A DNA stretch of 64,000 bases from Ichthyophis bannanicus (taxonomy: Eukaryota; Chordata; Amphibia; Gymnophiona; Ichthyophiidae). Made by a program: the position numbers and the translations under genes. The DNA lies in contig CM066043.1 of NCBI GenBank assembly GCA_033557465.1, positions 74,988,662 through 75,052,661 on the forward strand. Reading direction: 5' to 3'. The notes beneath the pieces are model-generated. The model worked only from the letters and a program-made list of their open reading frames with translations. It had not been told where the DNA came from and made no database searches. Shown piece by piece: positions 1 through 9,398 of this stretch (positions within the stretch are counted from its first letter, which is position 1; each line of letters begins with the position of its first letter).

Positions 1-167
1 AGGCAGGAAGGCAGCATGCAGGCGCTGTGGGATGCTCCCAAAAGCTTTCTAATTGGATGCTGGGGAGCGTTCCCGCGCAGGCTCCATCGGTACCGACGAT
101 ACCCATATGCGAAGACTAAATTCCTGCTGTTCCCGGAGATCACCTGTTACAGGTGAGTAACTATGCT
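1..167 (+). mobile_element. Right terminus of a DIRS element (family 1), cut by window edge
   Basis: The stretch matches the right inverted repeat of elements A-D. It has the GC-rich arm, a CGGTACCG palindrome near 90, CCCATATG, and the terminal extension with CAG|GTGAGTAA and then CTATGCT. The GTGAGTAACTATGCT ending is the variant also found in element A, whereas B, C and D carry GTAAGTAACTGTGCT. The rest of the element lies left of the window. No coding sequence is present. Confidence 0.85.
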
Positions 168-178
168 CTCTATACAGA

Positions 179-379
179 CACATATGACGACAGTCCCTGT
201 TCATCAGTGCGTACAATCTAATTAAGACAGATGAGACAAAATATACGAGTAAGGGTAGAAAAGGGCAGGGTAAGGAGAGACAAGGAAAAGGGATCAGGAT
301 CTAAAAGCAGCCTCAAAAAGGTGAGCCTTTAGCATGGATTTAAAAAGGGGCAGAGATGAAGCTTGACATACTGACTCGG
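179..379 (-). mobile_element. L2 LINE 3' end, left half (interrupted by element F)
   Basis: Reading the minus strand, this is the 3' untranslated end of an L2-type LINE. It shares the order of short matches (cagtccctg.ccatcag, tacaatcta, agggtagaa, caggatct) with the 3' part of the long L2 at 54296-58120. It stops where DIRS element F begins and resumes at 4423. Confidence 0.65.
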
Positions 380-382
380 GTT

Positions 383-515
383 CTTAAGCATCCCTCCAGT
401 CCAGTCCCTTTCCACTGGGTTGTGCCCCCCTTCCAGCAGCCTGGGAGACTGAGCACGTCATCTTGACGACCCTTCAGTTTAAGTACCTCTGGCACCACCC
501 ACCAGAACCAGTATT
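383..515 (+). repeat. Element F left inverted terminal repeat
   Basis: It is complementary to about 4248-4372, including CCAGTCCAGTCCCTTTCCA, CCTGGGAGACTGAGCA and GGCACCACCCACCAGA. The arms are imperfect, as expected of an old copy. Confidence 0.8.
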
Positions 516-840
516 TGCTCAGTTTCCATGCAGCTGCAGGGAGTCACATACCCAGGGCAGGCTTTTTGGAGAGACACTGTTAGAGTTTTCTTTTGGCTGA
601 AAAAAACAAACAAACTAAGAGAAGGGGAGTGAGTTGCAGCGCTGGCGGCAAGAGTGAGGAGCCACGGAGACAGGCGCTCAATTCGCGGCCAGCATGTCCC
701 ACCTCGTTGCTGAAGCCCTTCTGGTGGCTGTGCATGAGGGCGGGAAAGTGTGCCCCATCGGGGTGAAGAAAAAAGCCCACTGATTTGGCGGTAGACAGGC
801 CAGGAATGGCATAGCACGGGGCCAGAGGGTGTGATTAACA
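516..840. other. Element F leader remnant, no ORF
   Basis: This lies between the left repeat and the first LINE insertion. The two short minus-strand ORFs over it show no recognisable domain. It is probably the 5' leader and the eroded start of gag. Confidence 0.4.
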
Positions 841-965
841 TAAGAACATAAGATATGCCATACTGGATCAGACCAAGGTCCATCAAGCCCAGTATCCTGT
901 TTTCAACAGTGGCCAATCTAGGTCACAAGTACTTAGCAGTTTCTCCAAAAGACACAGGTTCCACA
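841..965 (-). mobile_element. CR1-type LINE 3' tail inside element F
   Basis: On the minus strand this reads the same 3' end as the CR1 at 52575-53790, with the signature GGACCTTGGTCTGACCCAGT (slightly mutated here) followed by ATGTTCTTATG at the terminus. It is a severely 5'-truncated copy. Confidence 0.8.
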
Positions 966-1450
966 ATGCTTGGAAGTGATGATGACGGAAGAGACAGAGC
1001 TTAGTAGATGGGTTGAGATGGATATCATAAGAGCAAGTAGTCAGTTGGGAGGCAGAGAGAAGAATTGCAGTTTTCTCCTCAGTGATTTCTGAAAAAGAAG
1101 AAAAGGAGACCAAAGGCGAGGGAAAGATATGGGATTGAAGAGGGGGAAGATGATGTGGAGGTACCCTGCAGAGAATTTAAGGCTAATCTTTTGGACTTTG
1201 TTATGGAAGTAGTCGGCCAAGGTCTGGACAGACAGTGAAAGAAGGATTGGAGGAGGAGAGATCTTGAGTAGAGTGTTGAGCATAGCAAAGAGACAGCAAG
1301 GGTCAGAGGCAAGAGAGTTAGTCAGATGGACATAGTACTCTTGCTTGGCGAGTAATATGGTCAACTGGAAAGAGGTTAGCATGAATTTGATATGTAGGTA
1401 GTCACCGTGGGGTTGTCGACTGCAGCTGAGTGTGCGGCCAGCCACCTCCG
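966..1450 (-). mobile_element. L2 LINE ORF2 fragment inside element F
   Basis: The minus-strand translation contains FMLTSFQLTILLAKQEYY and HLTNSLASDP. These match the linker between endonuclease and reverse transcriptase in the long L2 near 56300-56420. It carries no catalytic motif. Confidence 0.7.
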
Positions 1451-1713
1451 ATGAGGCTTGGAAACGGAGGTAGATGAGAGGCTCACTTTTGCATGCTTTT
1501 AGTGCCGCAGCTGTTTGTAGGCCCGAGGGTTAAGGGGCCTGTTTTGGCATTTTTTTTTTCTTGCTTATCTAAAAAAAAAAAAAAAAAAAAGTGGGTTTTG
1601 AAGTTTGGCTGAGGTTTAAAGGAAAGGTGTTTTCTTTTGAGGTTGCTGAAGTTTAAAAAAAAAAAAAAGGGTGGGAGAAGAGTGAATTTTAGTTCAGGTT
1701 TGGGCCAGGGAGT
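1451..1713. other. Non-coding junction with two A-runs
   Basis: This joins the L2 fragment to the surviving pol of element F. It has poly-A stretches at about 1571-1590 and 1652-1667. No ORF or family is recognised. Confidence 0.4.
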
Positions 1714-2335
1714 TTGGCAAGGGGCATGCTCCTGGAGCCTCCGGATTGGCTGCAGTTAACAACGGATGCCAGTCTGGTGGGTTGGGGAGCCCACTGCGAA
1801 GGTCACTTTGCTCATGGGACTTGGAGTCCCCAGGAAGCCCAGTGGTCCATCAACGGATTAGAATTGAGGCCCATGTCTCTCGCGCTCAGGGCGTTCAAGC
1901 AGTTGGTCCGTCGGAGGGCGGTCCGAGGGCTTTTGGACAATGTCACCACAGTAGCATACATCAATCGGCAGGGCAGCACCAGCAGTCCTCCACTGGAGGC
2001 AAGAGGGTCTGTTAGTATGGGCCGAGACTCATCTGGTGACCCTGTCGGGGCAACACGTGTCCGGAGTGGAAAACGTCACAGCAGATTACCTGAGCAGAGT
2101 CCGAGTAGACCATGGCGAATGGGAACTCCATCAGGGTGTGTTCGAGCTGGTGGTGCGCAAATGGGGGGCCCCCATCATGGATCTGATGGCTCGCTGGGAG
2201 TTGGCCAAAGTGAACCGCTTCTTCAGCAGAAGAAGGGAAAGGATGTCAGAGGGCCTGGATGCGTTGGTCCAAAAGTGGCCCTCGGAGGGGCTCCTGTATG
2301 TGTTTCCGCCGTGGGCACTGATAGGCAGGCTACTT
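1714..2335 (+). pseudogene. Element F pol remnant: RNase H and connection region
   Basis: RNase H of DIRS pol is recognisable: TTDASLVGWGAH (first Asp), LELRPMSLALRAF (Glu), LLDNVTTVAYINRQGS (second Asp region) and NVTADYLSR (last Asp). The first part is in one frame to about 2030 and then shifts to the frame reading VTADYLSRVRVDHGEWELH and DALVQKWPSEGLLYVFPPWAL. The reverse transcriptase that should precede it is absent. The frame is then broken by the SINE at 2336. It is not functional. Confidence 0.8.
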
Positions 2336-2640
2336 TATTTATTTACATTCTCTTATATACCGCGCTATTCTGTATCAGTGCGGTTTACATTGAACAAACT
2401 GAAATTACATCGAACAGGGCATTATAACTTGGAGATAACTCTTTTACAGGGAACATGGGCTATGGAGGGTTAAGTGGCTTGCCCAAGACCACAAGGAGCA
2501 CCTGTGGGACTAGAAACCCCAGTCCTTCCGGCCCAAGGTTGCTGTCCTCTAGTGGGATTTGAACCCCCGACCTTCCGGCCTGAAGTACCTTGCCCCAACC
2601 ACTAGGCTACTCCTCCACTCCTCCACTCCTCCACTCCACT
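2336..2640 (-). mobile_element. tRNA-derived SINE in element F pol
   Basis: On the minus strand it has a tRNA-like head with A box TAGCCTAGTGG and B box GGTTCAAATCC, then a body, then a 3' end with GCGGTATATAAGAGAATG and an (AAAT)n tail. The 6-bp sequence CTACTT occurs at 2330-2335 and 2641-2646, a probable target duplication. The 5' end has repeated GGAG/GTGGA units. A plus-strand copy is at 8333-8672. Confidence 0.85.
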
Positions 2641-3833
2641 CTACTTCACCGAATAGAGTCCTACAGAGGACTGGTAGTACTCATAGCTCCGGATTGGCCA
2701 TGTCACCCGTGGTATGCCATTCTCATGAGATTGCTGGACGACCGCCCATGGCAGCTTCTGGTAAGGGACGGCCTCTTGGTCCAGGGCCCATTAAGGATGC
2801 TGCAGGTCAATCGGTTCTCGCTTATGGCCTGGCTCTTGAAAGGGCGAGGCTGCGGAAGCGTGGATATTCCGGGGCAGTGATTTCAACATTGCTGAAAGCC
2901 CGCAAGCACTCAACTTGTCTTTCCTATGTTCGAGTTTGGCGCATCTTTTAGGACTGGTGTGAGACACAGCGGAAGAGGCATTTGGCTGTTTCGGTTCCAG
3001 AGGTCTTGGAATTTTTACAGGCTGGATTTGAGAAGGGTTTAGCGGCCAGCTCCTTGTGGGTTCAGCTAGCGGCTATTTCCTGTTACAGGGGTAAAGTTCA
3101 GGGTAAGTCTTTAGGGGAGCACGCCGACGTGAGTAGGTTTCTGAGGGCGGTCCGCCACCTGCAACCGCAACAGAGATCGTTGGTGCCTTCCTGGGATCTT
3201 AATCTCGTTTTGAATTCTCTAACAGGAGCGCGCTTCAGAAAAGGATTAGACCCTTAAGACGGTTTTCCTGGTGGCAATTTGTTCCGCCCACCGTTCCTGT
3301 CGTTTTTCAAGGAAAAGGTGGTTTTGCGAATGGTGTCATCCTTTTTGCCCAAGGTCGTCTCGCCCTACCATTTGAATCAGTCAGTAGCTCTTCCTTCCCT
3401 TGCCTGGCAGAGTCAAGATGCAGAGGATGCGAGGCTATGTTCTCTGGACGTGCGCAGGGTGCTCAAGCGCTATCTGAAACGCACAGCGACATTCTGCATA
3501 TCGGAGCGGTTTTTTGTGTTTGGAGGATTGCGCAAGGGGGAGACGGCCTCTAAGGCTTCCATTTCCAGATGGTTTAGGAAGGCTATTGCTTCGGCTTATT
3601 TGCTGAAGGGAAGGCCAGTCCCAGTGGGGTTACGGGCCCATTCTACCCGAGCCCAAGCAGCATCATGGGCGGAGTTGAGTCTGGTGCCGCCACTAGAGAT
3701 TTGTAGAGTGGCGACTTGGTCTTCCGTACATACGTTTGCCAAGCATTACCGTCTGGATGTTCAGGTGGCGGCGTATGCTGGGTTTGGGGAAGCAGTACTT
3801 TGGGCTGGTCTTGCAGGCCCCTCCCAGGTTTGA
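2641..3833 (+). pseudogene. Element F pol C-terminus and tyrosine recombinase, broken
   Basis: The pol tail is visible as LVVLIAPDWP and LQVNRFSLMAWLLKG. The overlapping YR frame starts near 2800 (LAYGLALERARLRKRG), meets a TAG at 2949-2951, continues (VSVPEVLEFLQAGF, VPSWDLNLVLNSL) to a TAA at 3255-3257, and resumes to 3833. The C-terminal box is complete: RAHSTRAQAA (H-x-x-R), VATWSS, and HYRLD with the nucleophilic Tyr. The segment holding the first catalytic Arg (RVSEL in relatives) is deleted near 3285. It is therefore a dead recombinase. Confidence 0.85.
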
Positions 3834-3848
3834 ACTGCTCTGTTACAT

Positions 3849-3947
3849 CCCAGTGGAAAGGGACTGGACTGGAGGGACGCTTAGGAAAGAGTAATAAAGC
3901 CTTACCTGCTAATTAGCGTTCCTGAAGGAACTACAGTCCAGTCCCTG
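3849..3947. repeat. Element F internal complementary region (ICR)
   Basis: The left part is complementary to the left end (GGGACTGGACTGGAGGGA). The right part is complementary to the right end (CCTTACCTGCTAATTAGC, then TTCCTGAAGGAACT). The two are joined head to tail as in a circle junction. This is a hallmark of DIRS replication. Confidence 0.85.
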
Positions 3948-4247
3948 ATCCTGCCCGATTTTCAGTTTTTCAGGTGATACTATGGCCGTCCCGAAGCATC
4001 AGGTAAGCAAGGGATTAATACAGATGTGCGGGGCTCTTCAGTCAGTGCGAGCGGGTTAAGGGAAGAGTGATTTGGTGTTGACTCTTTCTTCTGCTACTAC
4101 TTCTTCTTCTTCATCTCCTTTTCTCATCCTTGGGGAGGGTGAGGTCTCTCCACGGGTTACGAAGGGGGGACGCTAATGTTACTTAGCTGCTAAGTTAAGG
4201 TTGTTAGTTTATTATTTGAATTGTCTCTCCATTGAGTCTGCTTTGTC
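3948..4247. other. Element F 3' non-coding region
   Basis: A spacer between the ICR and the right inverted repeat, with a CTT/TTC-rich stretch at about 4088-4120. No ORF is supported. Confidence 0.5.
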
Positions 4248-4419
4248 AATAGGATACTGGCTCTGGTGGGTGGTGCCAGAGGTACTTATACCGAAGGGTC
4301 ATCAAGATGATGATGTGCTCAGTCTCCCAGGCTGCTGGAAGGGGGGCACACCCCTGTGGAAAGGGACTGGAGAGTTCCTTCAGGAATGCTTATTAGCAGG
4401 TAAGGCCTAATTATTCTTT
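4248..4419 (+). repeat. Element F right inverted repeat and terminal extension
   Basis: It pairs with the left arm at 383-515. The extension contains GCAG|GTAAGG (donor position 4399/4400), as in the other DIRS copies. Confidence 0.8.
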
Positions 4420-4422
4420 GTT

Positions 4423-4624
4423 CCAGGCATAAGGAGCAGCAAGTTGAAAGGATCAAAGTCTCTGGAGTTGGAAGAAAACGGCAAAGAGAGAAGCAAGCCA
4501 GTAGAAGAGCAGAGTTCGCGAGGAGGGGTGTAGGGAGAGAGGAAAGGTAGCGAGGAGCAGAAGGAATGAAGTGACCTTGCTGGTACATCTAAATTTAAAA
4601 GCTGCTTCAGACAATCCAGTCCTT
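4423..4624 (-). mobile_element. L2 LINE fragment, right half (continues 179-379)
   Basis: The minus-strand translation HFIPSAPRYLSSL corresponds to the C-terminal AAPQYLSSL region of the long L2 at about 54800. The DNA match GTTCCAGGCATAAGG aligns with GTTCCAGGCGTAGGG at 54673, which shows that F was inserted inside this L2. Confidence 0.7.
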
Positions 4625-6003
4625 CTTATTTATTTTTTATTTTTTTTATACAATCCTTGACTATTAAAGCAAAGGATCTTAATTTGTATCATGACAGCAA
4701 CTGGCAAGACCATACATGGTAATTAAAGGGGAGAGGAGGTTAACTTGATCAAATTGTTTTGTTTTGGGGGGGTTTTCTCCCAAGTAAGACATTCCACCAT
4801 ATTTTGGACAAGTTCTAACTTCTGTAACTGATGTTTAGGAAGGTCACTATACAAAACATTACAATAGTCTATTCTCGTTGTTACAAAAGCATAAACCAAA
4901 AGTATCACATCAGGCCACAGAAAAGAACAAACTCTCCACAGCAAATGTAAAACTGCAAAGGAGGTATATACACTTCCAATACAAGGAGCAAATGATACAT
5001 CTTTATCCCAAGGTACACCTAAATGCCATACAATGGAACTACAGATTGGCTGACATACTCATATAGATGGATAAACCTCTAATACATGCTTCTTATAACT
5101 ATATTATAACAATTCTGTTTTAATTGCATTAAGGACCAAATCATGATGATCTAACCAACCAGCAATAGCCTTTAAAGACTCATTTAATCACTGAATTACA
5201 GTATACTGATCTCAAACTATTTCAGCTATCAGCTGGATGTCATCAGCATTTGTGTAACAATAGATTCCATAACTTCTCTTTACTTTTTAATCTTTATTTG
5301 AGCCCTTTGTTTTCTGCTTTTGGGATAAAATCGACCCCTGGGGTAGCCCACAAATCAGCACTATTGGAGCTAAGGATTCTTCATTCCAGATAACTTTGAA
5401 TTTTATGGTTCAGAAATGAACCCATCCATGTAAGTCACATCCCTGTGCCTCTTCAGCATATCACCTGTCTAACATCAAAGAATGATTAATTAAATCAAAA
5501 GACGAAGACAAGTCTAACATAATAATCAAAAATTTTTACTTTGATCTGCACCTTTCCAAACTGCATTCAGCAAAGAGACCAGCACCGTCTCTGTGCTGAA
5601 GCCCTATCAAAAACCTGCTTAAATGGGGTCCGGTGCCTTATGGCCCTCCAAAGCAAAAGATAACTGTGAAAAAGCAGCCTTCTCAATAACTTCCCCATAA
5701 TGAGTAAGTTTTTGACACCAGCCAAAAAGACATGGGGTTGTTAAAATCAAGCCACGTGTTCTTCAAAAGTGTATGCACTACAACTGATTTCAGGTCCTTA
5801 GGAAAACAACCTTCTTTCAATGGTCAAAAACTCTCTCCAAACTCCCCCTGACAAAAAAATCCATTGGTAAGGGGTCCAACATGCATTTAGAGGGTTTAAA
5901 AGATTGCACATATCCCTCAATCTTGCGCTGGGAAGCAGAGACTAAATTAGTATGATAGTTCCCCTCAACCTTCCCCAAACCATCCCTTAGTTCCGTTCCC
6001 ATA
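4625..6003 (-). pseudogene. LINE reverse transcriptase, degenerate (L2/CR1-like)
   Basis: On the minus strand, from 5' (6003) to 3' (4625), the fragments are: CMLDPLPMDFFVRG linker (about 5870); LIIMLDLSSSFDLINHSLM, RT motif A with the catalytic Asp region (about 5510); GLPQGSIL, RT motif B (about 5340); and FVTTRIDYCNVLYSDLP, thumb (about 4860). Stops and frameshifts occur throughout. The 3' end on this strand is an A-rich tail, seen as TTTATTTTTTATTTTTTTTA at 4629-4648. It is an old inactive copy. Confidence 0.7.
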
Positions 6004-6164
6004 ACAAAGCCAGCAGTCTAGCTCTGAGCAGAAATGCAGGAAGCCTGCGACTTCTCAATTTTCTCTCAAAAAGATACTGAATTCCTTTGCTGACAAAGTG
6101 GACAATTTTTCCATATTAAACTGTTCTGTTGGCTTGCCCCATTCTTGTACATCCAAAAGAGGGC
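6004..6164. other. Unassigned sequence
   Basis: Between the LINE and the hAT foldback. No ORF or repeat is recognised. Confidence 0.4.
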
Positions 6165-6172
6165 CTTTGGAC

Positions 6173-6835
6173 CAGGGCCATACCAAGCCATAATTGCACC
6201 CTGTGCTACTTGCACATCTGGCGTGGCCCCCCCCCCCCCCCCGCCATACCTCGATGTTCCTCCATGTCCAGCTGACTGTCTGCCCTTGCCCTGCTTCTGT
6301 CACTTTTTGTTCTCTTGGGGCAGTGGTGGTGGCAGCAGCAGTGAGGCAGATCCAACTTCAAATTAAAAACAAACAAACAAACAAGCCTCCATGTGGTCCT
6401 TCGACTCTGCACTTGTGGGCAGGTCTGGCCCCTCCATCCCTTCTCTGATGTAGGTCGCATCAGAGAAGGAAGAGACCAGACCAGCCATTCAAATGTGGGG
6501 CTTTGCAACTCCACGTTTGAATAACTTGCCTGGTCCTTCCCTCCTCTGATGCAATCTACATCAGAGAAGGGAAGGAGGGACCCAACTTGCCCACAAGCAC
6601 AGAGTCGGAAAGATCCATGCATTTTTTGTGTTCTTTCTTTTTTAATTTGAACTCGGATCTGGTCTGCTTCACTGTTGCCGGTGCTGCCGCCACTGAGAAA
6701 ACAAAGAGTGATTGCGGCAGGGCAACAGCAGGCGGGGGGGGGGGGGGGAGAAGAGACCAGCAGCCCACACTGTGCCCCTAATCTTTTTGTGCCCTGTGCG
6801 GCTGCACCGCTCACACAGGGCTAGGTACGGTGCTG
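6173..6835. mobile_element. Foldback hAT-like MITE with 8-bp TSD
   Basis: The element is a long inverted repeat. The left arm (to about 6475) pairs with the right arm (from about 6540), for example CAGTGGTGGTGGCAGCAG against TTGCCGGTGCTGCCGCCACTG and the TCTGATGTAG/CTACATCAGA centre. The termini are CAGGGCCATACCAAGCC and its near complement GGCTAGGTACGGTGCTG. The octamer CTTTGGAC flanks both sides (6165-6172 and 6836-6843). An 8-bp duplication with CAG ends is typical of hAT. It contains C and G homopolymers (6226-6242, 6733-6748) and no coding region. Confidence 0.85.
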
Positions 6836-6843
6836 CTTTGGAC

Positions 6844-8332
6844 ACCCCCCCCCCCTCACCCCGATCCATCTACATACCTCCTCAGCTTATCCTGTTTAGC
6901 TTTTATTATTTCAAGTGATAGAACCAATAATGTTCCCTACACCGCACTTGTGCCTCAACAGACCCTGTTTTCTGCAAGGCCCGTTGTAACTGGTGTCCTT
7001 ACTTTTTCAATAGTCAGGTCTGCATGAACCCCGCCTGCTCTGTCTATCAGGCTGTCTCCTGGTGTCTCTCTCCCTGGTTCCCCCTCTTACTACATTATAT
7101 CCCTCCCCTCGTTTTTTTATTCCTATTTGTGTACCCCCTGCCTTTTCTGTATCCCCTTTGTATGATTCAGGCTCATAGATGTGGTATGTGTTAATTCGTT
7201 CATGCACTGACAGTACAGAATGCTGCCCTTGTCTTAGGCTGTGACTGATGATCACCCCAGCCCCCTCTCTCTCTTTCAAAGATGAAAACAAAGTGTAAAT
7301 TGTTAGGACATTCCTTATATATAGGGCATTTCACCATTGACAGAAAAAGAAATTGATTGCTGAGAGGAAGGGAGTGGACTCTGACCATCTAAAGATTTCG
7401 TTTTTGTATGATTCTATCTCTTTTGCATCCTCTCTATCTCCCCTGCCCCCCTGCCCAAGGTGAAAAGAAAGCCTAGTGATAGATATGCTTCAGTGGGGCG
7501 TTTTCCTTTTGGAGCTGTCTTGAAAACTTAATTTCCCTTATTTACCTATCAGCTGCTTGCTTATAATGCTTATAGACTCTACAGAGTGGGTACAAACAAG
7601 TAGTAGTAGAGGTAGTAAAATATGCATGTCGTGGAGGACTATGGACATGAATTTTCATTTTGTTACAAATGAAAGGAAAATTAATGACAATTTTTCTCAC
7701 CCACATTTCTACACAGGATTGGACCAGGATAGTGGGTCTCCAAAGAGGTTGCGGTGTCGTGGGACATGACATGTAGTAGTCAAAAACGCTTGTAGACTTG
7801 GTGTTTCTGGGAAGGGGCGGAGTCTCAAGACAAAATGAATGTAGCTCCTTGAGCTCCAAAGCTCCTTCCAAATAAAAACTGCTGAAATCAGCTAAAAGCC
7901 AGTAGAAATTAAACTATAAGCGTATTAGACAATGCAGACCTTTGTGCTGCTGCTTGCAGAATGAAAAATGGACCCTGAGCGCTGTTGTGGGGAGAGAAGG
8001 TGGCATTGAATGGACATGGAGACCCACTGATGATACCAGAAGGCTACTGCAGGTCTGACTGGCAGGCCAAACGAGGGGGTGAGTCAAGGGAGCGCTCGCC
8101 CTGGTACAGAGGGCCAGCAGTGAAAGCACACAGCCGGTGTTGCAGGCAGCACTGAATTGTGGTTAACATGATAGAGCAGAGTGTTATCTGGAGAGGCAGC
8201 CCAAGCAGGGCAACTCGCAGCTCTCCAGCAAAGCCCCAAATAGCACGGCAGAGCAGAGGGTGGAAACTGGAGCAAGATGCATGTAGGCAGCAAGATCAGC
8301 CAGAAGCAGGCGGAAGTGGAGAGCACAAATTG
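6844..8332. other. Unassigned non-coding region
   Basis: The ORFs here are short and not recognisable. The longest, a 109-codon minus-strand ORF at 7542-7871, has no domain I know. There is a pyrimidine-rich stretch at 7040-7160. No repeat family is assigned. Confidence 0.4.
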
Positions 8333-8672
8333 GAGTGGAGTGGAGGAGTAGCCTAGTGGTTGGGGCAAGGTGTGTGGAGTGGAGGAGTAGCCTAGTGGTT
8401 GGGGCAAGGTACTTCAGGCCGGAAGGTCGGGGGTTCAAATCCCACTAGAGGACAGCAACCTTGTGCCGGAAGGACTGGGGTTTCTAGTCCCACAGGTGCT
8501 CCTTGTGGTCTTGGGCAAGCCACTTAACCCTCCATAGCCCATGTTCCCTGTAAATTAGTTATCTCCAAGTTATAATACCCTGTTCAATGTAATTTCAGTT
8601 TGTTCAATGTAAACCACACTGATGCAGAATAGCGCGGTATATAAGAGAATGTAAATAAATAAATAAATAAAT
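8333..8672 (+). mobile_element. tRNA-derived SINE, plus strand
   Basis: The tRNA-like head has A box TAGCCTAGTGG and B box GGTTCAAATCC with a trinucleotide-free body. The 5' segment GTGGAGGAGTAGCCTAGTGG occurs twice in tandem, so the head is duplicated. The 3' end is GCGGTATATAAGAGAATG followed by (AAAT)n. AAATTG flanks it at 8327-8332 and 8673-8678 as a short target duplication. The family is the same as 2336-2640. The 3' end resembles the L2-type LINE tail at 47880-47960. Confidence 0.87.
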
Positions 8673-8678
8673 AAATTG

Positions 8679-9019
8679 CGGGCCATGGTCCAAAGAGGGA
8701 CCGGGGAAATGAAGGACAGTTGGTACCCCCAGTGAGAGCATGAAGTAAGGAAGGATGAAATCATTGCTCCTGGTGGATGCAGCATCAGACACATGAAGTC
8801 TTTCCCCTGGGGAATGCTGAAAAGACAAAAATCTGTGAAGGGGCACCATCCATTGTCAAAAGCAGGCCAAGATTCCACTAAGAGAGTCATTGAGGCTACA
8901 GATAACCAACAAATCCTCATCCTCTCTGAAGAGGTGGCAAAGCACTTAACAAAGTGTCATAGCAGTCCTCAGACAAGCTAGCAATATTCCAATTCATCAT
9001 AGAAGAGGTGCAAGGAGCA
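8679..9019. other. Unassigned sequence left of element D
   Basis: No gene or repeat is recognised. It ends exactly at the left terminus of D. Confidence 0.4.
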
Positions 9020-9180
9020 ATCTCCAGGAACAAGCAGGAATGAGTCTTCACATATGGGTATCGTCGGTACCGACGGAGCCTGCGCGGGAACACTCCCCAG
9101 CGTCCAGTAAGAAAGCTTTTGTGAGCATCCCACAGCGCCTGTGCGCTGCCTTCCCGCCTTTCCCAACTGCCTCTCTCCAG
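9020..9180 (+). repeat. Element D left inverted terminal repeat
   Basis: It begins ATCTCCAGGAACAAGCAGG and contains CATATGGG, CGTCGGTACCGACGG and a GC-rich arm ending CTCTCTCCAG. It is complementary to 14109-14269. Confidence 0.93.
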
Positions 9181-9398
9181 TTCTTCTTTTCCGCTGAGCC
9201 AGCAGGTCGTGTTCCTGTCACCGCAGAAGAATTCTTTATTTTTTTCTTTCTTTTTCTGTGTCGCGTCTGCCTTCCTCGACGTCACACCGGTACCGCCGGT
9301 CTTTTCTTTTCTTTCTTACAAAAAAACCCAAAAAAACTTTTTTTTTCTTCAACTGTGCATTTGCGGTTTGGGCCTTAGGCCTGAACAATTTTCTCCTC

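Larger units (their letters stand above)
380..4422 (+). mobile_element. DIRS element F (family 3), degenerate, with nested insertions
   Basis: The left terminus (about 383-515) and right terminus (about 4248-4419) are inverted repeats. The ICR at 3849-3947 is the reverse complement of both ends joined. GTT flanks the element on both sides (380-382 and 4420-4422), and the L2 sequence is continuous across it, so the insertion made no longer target duplication. The gag and RT are missing and replaced by LINE debris (841-1450). RNase H, the pol C-terminus and YR remain in broken frames. A SINE sits in pol. It is related to element G, with similar termini, pol and YR. Confidence 0.85.

Noticed and set aside
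479..916. 145-codon minus-strand ORF
   Set aside because: It spans the element F left repeat, leader and a CR1 tail. It is a composite of non-coding parts.
6206..6814. 202-codon minus-strand ORF
   Set aside because: It runs through both arms of the foldback hAT and its homopolymers. It has no domain.
8377..8450. tRNA gene
   Set aside because: The A and B boxes are present, but there is no acceptor stem or proper cloverleaf, and the segment continues into a SINE body with an AAAT tail flanked by short direct repeats.
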